64,000 bases of DNA from Aestuarierythrobacter sp037968495 (GTDB lineage: Bacteria; Pseudomonadota; Alphaproteobacteria; Sphingomonadales; Sphingomonadaceae). The first letter of the stretch is position 1. Each line of letters starts with the position of its first letter. This document shows positions 8,636-16,668 of the stretch, one piece after another. The position numbers and the translations under genes were made by a program. The stretch covers positions 1-64,000 of the forward strand of contig JBBKVP010000067.1 in assembly GCA_037968495.1 (NCBI GenBank), given 5' to 3'. The notes below the pieces were generated by a model. That model had not been told where the DNA came from and ran no database searches. It saw only the letters and a list, made by a program, of their open reading frames with translations.

Positions 8636-11422
8636 GTGAGCGACGAAACCGACACTGTGAACCCTGCATCCCCGCTCGGCGAATTCGAACGTATCGACAT
8701 CGTCGACGAAATGAAGACCAGCTACCTAGATTACGCGATGAGTGTGATCGTGTCGCGCGCCTTGCCCGATGTGCGCGATGGCCTGAAACCGGTTCACCGC
8801 CGTATCCTCTTCGCTAGTCAGGAAGGCGGCTTTGTCGCTGGCCGTGCCTACCGTAAGTCTGCCAAGATCGTCGGCGACGTGATGGGCAACTATCACCCTC
8901 ATGGTGACAGCGCGATTTATATGGCGCTGGCTCGGATGACGCAGGACTGGTCCATGCGCCTGCCGCTGATTGATGGTCAGGGTAACTTTGGTTCGATGGA
9001 CCCCGATCTTCCGGCTTCGATGCGTTACACCGAAGCACGCTTGGCCAAGGTTACTAACTATCTGCTCGATGATCTCGACAAAGATACAGTCGATTTCCAG
9101 GACAACTATGACGGTTCACGTTCCGAACCCACGGTTTTGCCAGCACGGTTCCCGAACCTCCTCGTCAATGGTGCTGGCGGTATTGCTGTCGGCATGGCGA
9201 CTAACATTCCGCCGCACAACCTCGGCGAAGTGATCGACGGTTGTCTCGCCTTTATCGAAAATCCTGCGATCACGACGGAAGAGCTTTTCGAGATCATTCC
9301 TGGACCCGATTTCCCGACCTCACCGCTGATCCTTGGTTCCGCTGGCGCAAAGGCAGCCTATACAACTGGGCGCGGCTCCATCCTGATGCGTGCGCGCCAC
9401 ATGGTTGAGCAAAGCCGCGGTGACCGCGAATCCATCGTACTTACGTCAATCCCCTATCAGGTCGGCAAGTCTGCTCTGGTCGAGAAGATTGCCGAAGCCG
9501 CTAAAGATAAGCGGATCGAAGGCATCGTTGACATCCGCGACGAATCCAGCCGCGAAGGTGTGCGCGTCGTCGTTGATCTGAAGCGCGATGCGACTGCCGA
9601 TGTCGTACTCAATCAGATCTGGCGTCATACGCCCGCTCAATCCGGCTTCCCCGCCAATATGCTCGCCATTCGCGGCGGGCGGCCCGAAACGCTGATGCTG
9701 CGCGATTTTATTCAGGCATTTATCCAGTTCCGTGAAGAGGTCATCACACGCCGGACCAAATTCGAGCTCAATAAGGCACGTGACCGGGCGCATATCTTGC
9801 TTGGCCTAGTCGTCGCAGTCTCGAATATGGACGAAGTCGTCGCGATGATCCGCGGATCATCCAATCCGGTTGAGGCGCGCGGTAAGCTGCTCGCCAAAGA
9901 ATGGCCGATTGGCGATATTGCGCAATATATCAGTCTGGTCGAAGCCATCGAGCCTAGCGTTGATCAAGAAGGCGGTACTTACAAGCTTTCCGATGTACAG
10001 GTTAAGGCGATCCTTGATCTGCGCCTGCAGAAGCTGACAGCCCTTGGCCGTGACGAAATCGGCGATGAACTTAAGGAACTTGCGATTGCGATTGAGGAAT
10101 ATCTCTCGATCTTGGGCGACCGCGTGAAGCTTTACGGCGTGATGCGCAGCGAGCTGATGGAGATTAAGGAAAACTTCGCCACACCGCGCATGTCCGAAAT
10201 CGCGCCTGCTTGGGACGGTCTCGACGATGAAGATCTCATCGAGCGCGACGAGATGGTCGTGACCGTAACGCTGGATGGTTACATCAAGCGCACCCCGCTT
10301 TCGACCTTCCGCGCGCAGCACCGTGGTGGCAAGGGCCGCGCGGGCATGGCAACCAAGGAACAAGATGCGGTGAGCGAAATGTTCGTCACCAGCACCCATA
10401 ATCCGGTGCTGTTCTTCTCCACCAGCGGCAAGGTTTACCGGATGAAGGTCTGGAAACTGCCCGAAGGCGGCCCAACCACGCGCGGCCGCCCGATTGTAAA
10501 CTTGCTGCCTGCTCTGGATGAAGGCGAGACAATCCGCACTGTGCTGCCACTTCCTGAAGACGAAGAAAGCTGGGCTGCCCTGACCGTGGTGTTCGCAACG
10601 GCCAAGGGCAACGTCCGCCGCAACAATATGGACGCTTTCACCAACATCCCGTCGAACGGCAAATTCGCCATGAAGTTCGAGGCGGAAAGTGAAGACCGCT
10701 TGATCGGTGTCGCATTGCTGGAAGCGGGCGATGATGTGTTGCTCGCAACCAAGATGGGCAAAGCGATCCGTTTCTCCGGCGAAAATGTTCGCGAGTTTGT
10801 ATCGCGCACCTCAACCGGCGTTCGCGGAATGAAATTCAAGGAAGCAGGCGATGAAGTTGTCTCGCTCGGCATCCTGCACGGCGGAACCGCTACGCCGGAA
10901 GAGCGTGACAATTATCTAAAGCTCGCGCCTTGGAAGGCGGACGAGGACGCCCCTGCCCTGTCTGACGATCATCAGAAGATGGCGGATGAGGAACAGTTTA
11001 TCCTGACCGTCTGCTCCAATGGCTACGGCAAGATTTCCTCCGCTTACGAGTACCGGCGCGCGGGCCGTGGCGGTATGGGTATCACCAATATCGATAATAT
11101 CGCGCGCAATGGTCCTGTTGTGGCGAGCTTTACCGCAACGAAGAAGGATCAGCTTATGCTGGTTACCGATCAGGCCAAGCTTATCCGGATTGGCCTTGAA
11201 ACCATGCGTGTGATTGGCAGGGCTAGTGCGGGCGTGAAGCTGTTCGATGTGGCGAAGAAGGAAACGATTGTCGGGGCCGTAAGGCTCGACGAGGAAGAAG
11301 CGCCCGAGAACGAGGCTGAAGAGGCAGTGGTCGAGGAAATGATCGGCCGCACGACGGAAGAGACTACGCCTTCAACCACGCCGCAAACGGATGATGACAT
11401 CGGTAAAGCACCACCTGAATGA
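8636..11422 (+). CDS. gyrA: DNA gyrase subunit A
   Basis: This 928-residue subunit cleaves and rejoins DNA during ATP-driven negative supercoiling with GyrB. The active-site Tyr is Y131 in MRYTEARL. The GyrA-box QHRGGKG in the C-terminal beta-pinwheel distinguishes it from ParC. The quinolone-determining region reads HPHGDSAIYMALARM: the first position (S92, E. coli S83) is normal, but the acidic position equivalent to E. coli D87 is M96 (codon 8921-8923). The tail of about 40 residues is acidic. Translation starts at GTG. The stop overlaps the next gene by ATGA. Confidence 0.96.
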   Translation: MSDETDTVNPASPLGEFERIDIVDEMKTSYLDYAMSVIVSRALPDVRDGLKPVHRRILFASQEGGFVAGRAYRKSAKIVGDVMGNYHPHGDSAIYMALARMTQDWSMRLPLIDGQGNFGSMDPDLPASMRYTEARLAKVTNYLLDDLDKDTVDFQDNYDGSRSEPTVLPARFPNLLVNGAGGIAVGMATNIPPHNLGEVIDGCLAFIENPAITTEELFEIIPGPDFPTSPLILGSAGAKAAYTTGRGSILMRARHMVEQSRGDRESIVLTSIPYQVGKSALVEKIAEAAKDKRIEGIVDIRDESSREGVRVVVDLKRDATADVVLNQIWRHTPAQSGFPANMLAIRGGRPETLMLRDFIQAFIQFREEVITRRTKFELNKARDRAHILLGLVVAVSNMDEVVAMIRGSSNPVEARGKLLAKEWPIGDIAQYISLVEAIEPSVDQEGGTYKLSDVQVKAILDLRLQKLTALGRDEIGDELKELAIAIEEYLSILGDRVKLYGVMRSELMEIKENFATPRMSEIAPAWDGLDDEDLIERDEMVVTVTLDGYIKRTPLSTFRAQHRGGKGRAGMATKEQDAVSEMFVTSTHNPVLFFSTSGKVYRMKVWKLPEGGPTTRGRPIVNLLPALDEGETIRTVLPLPEDEESWAALTVVFATAKGNVRRNNMDAFTNIPSNGKFAMKFEAESEDRLIGVALLEAGDDVLLATKMGKAIRFSGENVREFVSRTSTGVRGMKFKEAGDEVVSLGILHGGTATPEERDNYLKLAPWKADEDAPALSDDHQKMADEEQFILTVCSNGYGKISSAYEYRRAGRGGMGITNIDNIARNGPVVASFTATKKDQLMLVTDQAKLIRIGLETMRVIGRASAGVKLFDVAKKETIVGAVRLDEEEAPENEAEEAVVEEMIGRTTEETTPSTTPQTDDDIGKAPPE

Positions 11423-12261
11423 CGCTGAAGGTTGAACCATCGGGTGCGTCTTGCGGCGCACGGGTGACGGGTGTTGATCTTTCCGGCCCGCTCGATGCTT
11501 CGACAGTTGCGGAAATCCGTGAGGCCTGGCTGAAAGACAGGGTGGCCGCGTTTCCTGGGCAAGCGCTCGATGATGATGCGTTGGAACGCTTCACTCTGGC
11601 CATGGGCGGGTTTGGCGAAGACCCGTTTTTCGATCCTATACCCGGCCGCGAACATGTCGCAGCGATCCAGCGGGAGGCTGACGAGCAGACGCCGCTCTTT
11701 GCCGAGAACTGGCACAGCGACTGGAGCTTCTTGGCGAAGCCGCCAGCAGGCACCTGTCTTGTGAGTATCGAGATCCCACCAATAGGCGGTGAAACCTTGT
11801 TCGCAGATCAGATCGCAGCTTTCGCCGCCTTGCCCGATGAGCGGAAAGACCAACTCCGCAAATTCACTGCAGTCCACAGTGCACGCGGCGCATACTCTCC
11901 TGATGGCGCGTATGGCGAAGGTGACGAAGGCCGCAGCATGGCGATTCGACCTGATGCCTCCGCCATGGAGACTCAAACGCATCCACTAATCCAGCGCCAC
12001 CCTGAAACGGGTGAAGAGGCGCTGTTTAGCTGCCTAGGTTATATCATCGGGATCGAAGGCATGGACGATAGCGAGGCTCTCACGATGCTGGCCGAGCTAC
12101 TGGCATGGCAAGGCCGCGACGAGTTCGTCTATCGGCACAAGTGGGAACCCGATATGCTTGTGATTTGGGACAATCGCTCTGTCCTGCACAAGGCAACGGG
12201 CGGCTACGAAGGTCATCGGCGCGAATTGCACCGAACAACGATTGCCGCTTGGGCCGCTTAA
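11419..12261 (+). CDS. TauD/TfdA-family Fe(II)/2-oxoglutarate dioxygenase
   Basis: The 280-residue protein has the family's iron triad: H and D in WHSDWSF (about residues 97-103) and the distal His in NRSVLHKATGGY. A 2-oxoglutarate-binding Arg is expected in the following GHRRELHRTT. Members hydroxylate diverse small molecules such as taurine, sulphonates, alpha-keto-acid analogues or aryloxy acids, so the substrate is not predictable. It starts inside the gyrA stop (ATGA) and overlaps the 3' end of the convergent next gene by four bases. Confidence 0.88.
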   Translation: MTLKVEPSGASCGARVTGVDLSGPLDASTVAEIREAWLKDRVAAFPGQALDDDALERFTLAMGGFGEDPFFDPIPGREHVAAIQREADEQTPLFAENWHSDWSFLAKPPAGTCLVSIEIPPIGGETLFADQIAAFAALPDERKDQLRKFTAVHSARGAYSPDGAYGEGDEGRSMAIRPDASAMETQTHPLIQRHPETGEEALFSCLGYIIGIEGMDDSEALTMLAELLAWQGRDEFVYRHKWEPDMLVIWDNRSVLHKATGGYEGHRRELHRTTIAAWAA

Positions 12262-12932
12262 GCTGCTGCTTGCGCCTCAGCGTTTTCGCCTCTGAGCGTT
12301 TGGATCACCCCCGTCGCAATCATGAACTGCCCGATGTAATATGTCGGCCAGACCAGCCACTGCGGGATCGGACTGTCCGCCAGCAAATCCATCCGAGCAA
12401 AGATCAGCAGGTCTGAAATCACAAATAGCACCGCGCCGAAACCAACTTGGTATCGGGGAAAGCGGCTTGTCCAGGCGAGGCCAGCCATTCCGCCAAGCGC
12501 CAAAGCATATAGCGCGACGCCAAATGCTCCTTCTAAATTGGCAACTAGCAACCACGATATTGCCGGGGTGAGAAAGAGCAGCGCAACAGCCGCAGCCTTC
12601 TGGCTGCCGGTTACTGTAACCCGGCGATTGCGGAGATATAGTGAGATTGCTGCGAGGTGGCTGGCGAAGAACACCGCACCGCCTGCCGTGGTATCGAGTT
12701 CCATCGCCATATCGCCAAGCGCCGACAGCCCCATAACCAGCGTAAGCAGATGCGCGTCTCTGCTGTCATGCCGCAACCATGCATAGGCCGCCAGCAAAGC
12801 CACCGCCGTTCCCTTGATCAGGATCAGCGAGGCGCCGGGAATCAGCCCGTCCATCACCAGATAGAATGAGATTGCCGCAGCGATGCTTGCGAGCAGCCAC
12901 GGTCTGCGGCTCGCCAATGTTCGTGTCGCCAT
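12258..12932 (-). CDS. YhhN/TMEM86 family membrane protein, lysoplasmalogenase-like
   Basis: The 224-residue protein has about eight transmembrane segments and the family pattern of short helices with conserved polar residues (IKGTAVALLAAYAWL, GLSALGDMAMEL, ISDLLIFARMD, WPTYYIGQFMIATG). Animal TMEM86 hydrolyses lysoplasmalogen vinyl-ether bonds; bacterial relatives are usually annotated as lysoplasmalogenases by similarity only. ATG at 12932 is chosen over one at 12962, which overlaps the divergent trmFO region. Confidence 0.82.
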   Translation of the reverse strand: MATRTLASRRPWLLASIAAAISFYLVMDGLIPGASLILIKGTAVALLAAYAWLRHDSRDAHLLTLVMGLSALGDMAMELDTTAGGAVFFASHLAAISLYLRNRRVTVTGSQKAAAVALLFLTPAISWLLVANLEGAFGVALYALALGGMAGLAWTSRFPRYQVGFGAVLFVISDLLIFARMDLLADSPIPQWLVWPTYYIGQFMIATGVIQTLRGENAEAQAAA

Positions 12933-12983
12933 AATCGCCCCTCCTGCTTGCCCCATGCCCAAACGCTGCTATCCGATTCTACT

Positions 12984-14366
12984 ATGGCAGACCAGACAGC
13001 AGCTTACGACATTCATATCATTGGCGGCGGACTCGCGGGGTCCGAAGCGGCCTGGCAATTGGCGCAGCGTGGCCTGAAAGTGCGGCTATCCGAAATGCGC
13101 GGCGCGGGTCATATGACTGCGGCGCATCAGACAGATGGCTTGGCTGAATTGGTCTGTTCAAACAGTTTCCGTTCCGACGATGACGAGCGAAACGCGGTCG
13201 GCTTGCTGCACCATGAAATGCGGCGGCTCGATTCAATTGTGATGCGCGCCGGTGAGATTGCCCGTGTTCCCGCCGGATCGGCGATGGCCGTGGACCGCGA
13301 CCTGTTTTCCTCCGAGGTGCAGAGGGCGCTTGAGGCGCATCCTAATATCACAATTGTGCGTGAACAGATTGAAAGGCTTCCATCGGAGGGTCCGACAATC
13401 GTGGCCACCGGACCGCTTACCGCTGCGTCGCTGGCCCAGAGCATCGGCGGCGCAACTGGGCAGGATGCCCTCGCCTTCTTCGATGCGATTGCGCCGATCA
13501 TCCACAGCGACAGCATCAATATGGATATTTGCTGGATGGCGAGCCGGTGGGACAAAACCACAGAGGCATCAAATCCAGAGGGTGATTATATCAACTGCCC
13601 GATGGATAAGGAGCAATATCTCGCCTTCCATCAGGGGTTGATGGATGCAGAAAAAACCGAGTTCAAGGAATGGGAAGCCAACACGCCCTATTTCGATGCC
13701 TGTATGCCGGTCGAAGTCATGGCGTCCCGCGGCTTAGACACATTGCGTTACGGGCCGATGAAGCCAGTCGGTCTCGACAATCCGCATATGGCGACCGAGG
13801 AGTTTCCCAAGGGGCGCTGGGCCCATGCGGTCGTGCAATTGCGGCAGGATAACAAGCTCGGCACGCTGTGGAATATGGTCGGCTTCCAGACCAAGATGAA
13901 GCACGGCGCGCAGGTCGAATTGTTCCGCACTATCCCCGGGCTGGAGAATGCCGAATTTGCCCGGCTTGGCGGATTGCACCGCAACACATTCTTAAATTCA
14001 CCAACGGTCCTTGATCGCCAGCTGCGGCTGAAATCTGCGCCGCATATTCGCTTCGCTGGCCAAATTACCGGCTGCGAAGGTTATGTTGAAAGCAGTGCTA
14101 TCGGATTGCTTGCGGGGATGATGGCTGCTGCTGAACTGGGCGCCCGCGAATGGTCCCCTCCCCCGCACAGTAGCGCCATGGGTGCGCTCCTTTCGCACAT
14201 AACCGGTGATGCCGAGGCCGAAACCTATCAGCCTATGAACGTCAATTTTGGGCTGTTCCCGCCGCTTCACGATGTTCACAAGAAGCAGCGCAAGGAAGCT
14301 TACACCTCTCGCGGCAAAGCTGACTTTGGAGAATGGCTGAAGAGCGCGGAACTTGTCGCTGCGTAA
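12984..14366 (+). CDS. trmFO: Folate/FAD-dependent tRNA (uracil-54-C5) methyltransferase TrmFO
   Basis: This 460-residue flavoprotein makes ribothymidine 54 in tRNA using methylene-tetrahydrofolate and FADH2. The N terminus has the FAD dinucleotide fold HIIGGGLAGSEAAWQL; LVCSNSFRSD holds the conserved cysteine segment, followed by VPAGSAMAVDRDLFS. The C-terminal part includes FAGQITGCEGYVESSAIGLLAG, another FAD contact. ATG at 12984 places the dinucleotide fold near the N terminus as expected. It is flanked by divergent genes and probably monocistronic. Confidence 0.95.
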   Translation: MADQTAAYDIHIIGGGLAGSEAAWQLAQRGLKVRLSEMRGAGHMTAAHQTDGLAELVCSNSFRSDDDERNAVGLLHHEMRRLDSIVMRAGEIARVPAGSAMAVDRDLFSSEVQRALEAHPNITIVREQIERLPSEGPTIVATGPLTAASLAQSIGGATGQDALAFFDAIAPIIHSDSINMDICWMASRWDKTTEASNPEGDYINCPMDKEQYLAFHQGLMDAEKTEFKEWEANTPYFDACMPVEVMASRGLDTLRYGPMKPVGLDNPHMATEEFPKGRWAHAVVQLRQDNKLGTLWNMVGFQTKMKHGAQVELFRTIPGLENAEFARLGGLHRNTFLNSPTVLDRQLRLKSAPHIRFAGQITGCEGYVESSAIGLLAGMMAAAELGAREWSPPPHSSAMGALLSHITGDAEAETYQPMNVNFGLFPPLHDVHKKQRKEAYTSRGKADFGEWLKSAELVAA

Positions 14367-14369
14367 AGG

Positions 14370-14819
14370 TTAGCAGCGACAGGCAGGCTTTTTCTTCGCC
14401 GGTTTAGGCCGGGTTGTGGCGAACTCTGCGTTCCGGTTACGATCAGCACCATCGAACTTCTGAGCGGCCGCGACTGCCCATTCTTCGAATGTCAGCAAGT
14501 TATTGCCATCGACGTCGAGTTAGCGAAACGCATTGCTGCGCGTGCTGATCATTTCGTTGCGGGTGATCTTTTGGCCGCGGTTGCGGTCGTAACGGTAAAA
14601 ACGGCGCTGTTCGCGCGTTAGTTCTGTGGCTTCTGGCGGCGCTAGGCCGACAGCGTTCGTATCAACCGCTAAGGGTAAACCCTCATCGACCGGCTCAGCC
14701 TCTTCGGCAGGAATTGGTGGCGGCGCGCCTTCTTCGGTTTGGGCCCTGCCCTGCAGCCAGAATAGTCCAACGCTGAGCAACGCTAGCGTCAGAAGTGCTC
14801 GTAAAATCAACCGGTTCAT
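14370..14819 (-). pseudogene. Secreted EF-hand protein interrupted by an in-frame TAA
   Basis: The first 99 codons give a signal anchor (LILRALLTLALLSVGLFWLQ), a Pro/Glu-rich linker and the start of an EF-hand pair (FYRYDRNRGQKITRNEMI). A TAA at 14520-14522 then stops translation. The same frame continues 49 more codons as LDVDGNNLLTFEEW, then KFDGADRNRNAEF and a basic end (KPAKKKPACRC) before TAA at 14370-14372. The Ca-binding loops lie on both sides of the internal stop, so the intact gene would encode ~149 residues. It is either a recent pseudogene or a readthrough case; I favour decay. Confidence 0.8.
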
Positions 14820-14847
14820 TGCGACTGCCCTTGGGGTGCAACCTAAA

Positions 14848-15498
14848 CTATTGGCCGATTATGCCAACCCGCATTGCAGTGGCTACGGCACCCGCTCCAT
14901 CCAGCATTCCGCCGCCACGCCTTACGGATCGCGCGGCCAGAGCATGCAACACCGCCAATGTGCGCATAGATCGCGGCAACGCAGCTTGTTCGAAGCTGTG
15001 GCCTGCGATCAGTTCAGCAGCGGCAGCTTGGTCAGGCTCGCTCGTTAAATGGGAGGCCAAATCGACCACGGCCCATGCACGCCCTGCTTTGCGCGCCTCT
15101 GCTCGCTCAGCGCCTAGCTCATTAGCAAGTACGGCCCAGCCCTCGCCGCGTCCCGCCGCAAATTCCGAGATTTTGGTGGGGGTCAGATCGCCTTCGCTTA
15201 GCAAGACTTCCCAGCCATCTGCCATCGCTGACAGGCCCTTCAGGCTTGCGCTCCATTCCCGCAACATCGCAAGCAGCGGCTCGCCTTCGGGCCAAGCAGC
15301 CGGATCTTCGGAAAACCAGTCCCGCCACCATGCCAGCCGCATTTGTGCCAATATCGGTTCCCGCGCGCTCCGCACGATCCCCGCCAACCGGCTGTCCAGA
15401 AGAAGCAGCGCGAGCGTTTTCCGCCGCGCATCCGACGGAGCATAGGTAAGCGCCAATCGCTGCAGATCGGGGAGCTGTTCGGGGCCGGCGGATGTCAT
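14848..15498 (-). CDS. Squalene/phytoene-synthase-fold protein, NDUFAF6-like, probably non-catalytic
   Basis: The 216-residue product matches the trans-isoprenyl synthase fold in RLAGIVRSAREPILAQMRLAWWRD, a signature shared with the mitochondrial complex I assembly factor NDUFAF6. The two Asp-rich motifs needed to bind prenyl diphosphate in phytoene and squalene synthases are absent, and the protein is shorter than those enzymes (~290-350). I therefore expect a non-enzymatic role. ATG at 15498 fits the family N terminus; an in-frame ATG at 15597 adds an unrelated extension. An assembly role for complex I is inference only. Confidence 0.7.
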   Translation of the reverse strand: MTSAGPEQLPDLQRLALTYAPSDARRKTLALLLLDSRLAGIVRSAREPILAQMRLAWWRDWFSEDPAAWPEGEPLLAMLREWSASLKGLSAMADGWEVLLSEGDLTPTKISEFAAGRGEGWAVLANELGAERAEARKAGRAWAVVDLASHLTSEPDQAAAAELIAGHSFEQAALPRSMRTLAVLHALAARSVRRGGGMLDGAGAVATAMRVGIIGQ

Positions 15499-15605
15499 GC
15501 CCCGCCCTGTCAGCACAGCGGGCGCGCAAGTCAAGCTGCAGGCGGCGGCTTGGCAAAGTCTAAAGAAATTAACCTTGTCTGTTTGGCACTTCATCATGCC
15601 TGCAC

Positions 15606-15991
15606 ATGACTGAAAAATTGGTTATGCGTATTTCTGATATCAAACCGGCTCTGAAGCCCACATTTTTACAGCGGTTTGCTAGCGACCGGGCGGGTAATAC
15701 TCTTGCCATGATAGCAGCGGCGATCTTCCCAATGATGGCAATGGTTGGCGGCGGCGTTGATATGGGACGGTCGTATCTGTCGCAAAGCCGCTTGCAGCAA
15801 GCCTGTGACGCAGGGGTTCTGGCGGCGCGCGCGATGCAATCCTCAATAAGGTCAATGCTACATACACCCGCATCGTCCCGGTAGCATCGCTGCTGGGCCT
15901 TTCAGACAAGCACAAAGTCGAAGCCGTCACCGTGTTGCGCAATCAGCCTTACGGAACGCAAACCACACCGAGCGTGGGGAGCTGTTCATGA
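15606..15991 (+). pseudogene. tadG: tadG remnant: N- and C-terminal ends joined by an out-of-frame internal deletion
   Basis: Codons 1 to ~76 encode the normal start of a TadG/Flp-pilus protein: DRAGNTLAMIAAAIFPMMAM, then VGGGVDMGRSYLSQSRLQQA and CDAGVLAARA. After ~15835 this frame runs into noise and stops at 15882-15884. In another frame, from ~15836 to the TGA at 15989-15991, the sequence reads DAILNKVNATYTRIVPVASLL, then KVEAVTVLRNQPYG, which looks like a TadG C terminus. The ~300-500 codons in between, including the von Willebrand-like domain, are missing. The old stop still overlaps the tadE start by ATGA. Confidence 0.82.
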
Positions 15992-16653
15992 ACCGGAAAA
16001 CTCCAAACCACAGTTTTCTAAGGCGGTTGCGCGCGTCGAAATCGGGCCTGGCCCTTACCGAATTCGTCTTGTCGATGCCGCTTATGATGACTGCCAGCAT
16101 GTGGGGGTTTGAAACCGCCCATCAGGCAATCGTGCAAATGGAGATCAGCCAGCTGGCAATTCATATGGCTGATAATGCCTCGCGGATCGGTGACACGTCA
16201 CTTCTTGAAAACCGCAAAATATACGAAAGCGATATCAATGATGTGTTCGTGGGGGCAAATATTCAAGCAGGTTCGAAAAGCGACTTTTTGAAGAACGGCC
16301 GAGCCATCCTAAACAGTCTGGAAGTAGTGCCTGGCACGGTGGATCAGCAGTATATCGCGTGGCAACGATGTACTGGTGATCTGGAACATGCTTCAACCTG
16401 CGGTTACCAGGGTGATGGCTACGCATCAGGCATTGATAGCACGGACAAGGTCTATGCCTTCGAAGGCGAAGCTGTGATGTTTGTGGAAGTGGCCTACACT
16501 TATCAACCGCTGATCTCTGATCTCTTCACGACCGTCGATGAACTTACGGCAATAGCTGCATTTACTGTTCGCGCTGACCGAGACCTGTCACAGATTTATC
16601 AGCGCGACCCATCCTCGCCTGATCCCGTTGCGAGTTGTTCGGTCACGCCTTGA
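15988..16653 (+). CDS. TadE-like pilus assembly protein
   Basis: This 221-residue protein has the TadE pseudopilin-type N terminus: a basic lead (RRLRASKSG), then LALTEFVLSMPLMMTASMW with the conserved Glu five residues into the hydrophobic stretch. The remainder is a predicted extracytoplasmic domain with a Cys pair (RCTGDLEHASTCGYQ). TadE-type minor pilins serve Flp/Tad tight-adherence pili. It overlaps the damaged tadG remnant by four bases and was probably translated by coupling to it, so its expression may now be reduced. It converges on pdhB. Confidence 0.8.
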   Translation: MNRKTPNHSFLRRLRASKSGLALTEFVLSMPLMMTASMWGFETAHQAIVQMEISQLAIHMADNASRIGDTSLLENRKIYESDINDVFVGANIQAGSKSDFLKNGRAILNSLEVVPGTVDQQYIAWQRCTGDLEHASTCGYQGDGYASGIDSTDKVYAFEGEAVMFVEVAYTYQPLISDLFTTVDELTAIAAFTVRADRDLSQIYQRDPSSPDPVASCSVTP

Positions 16654-16668
16654 TCGAGGTCGCCGGGC

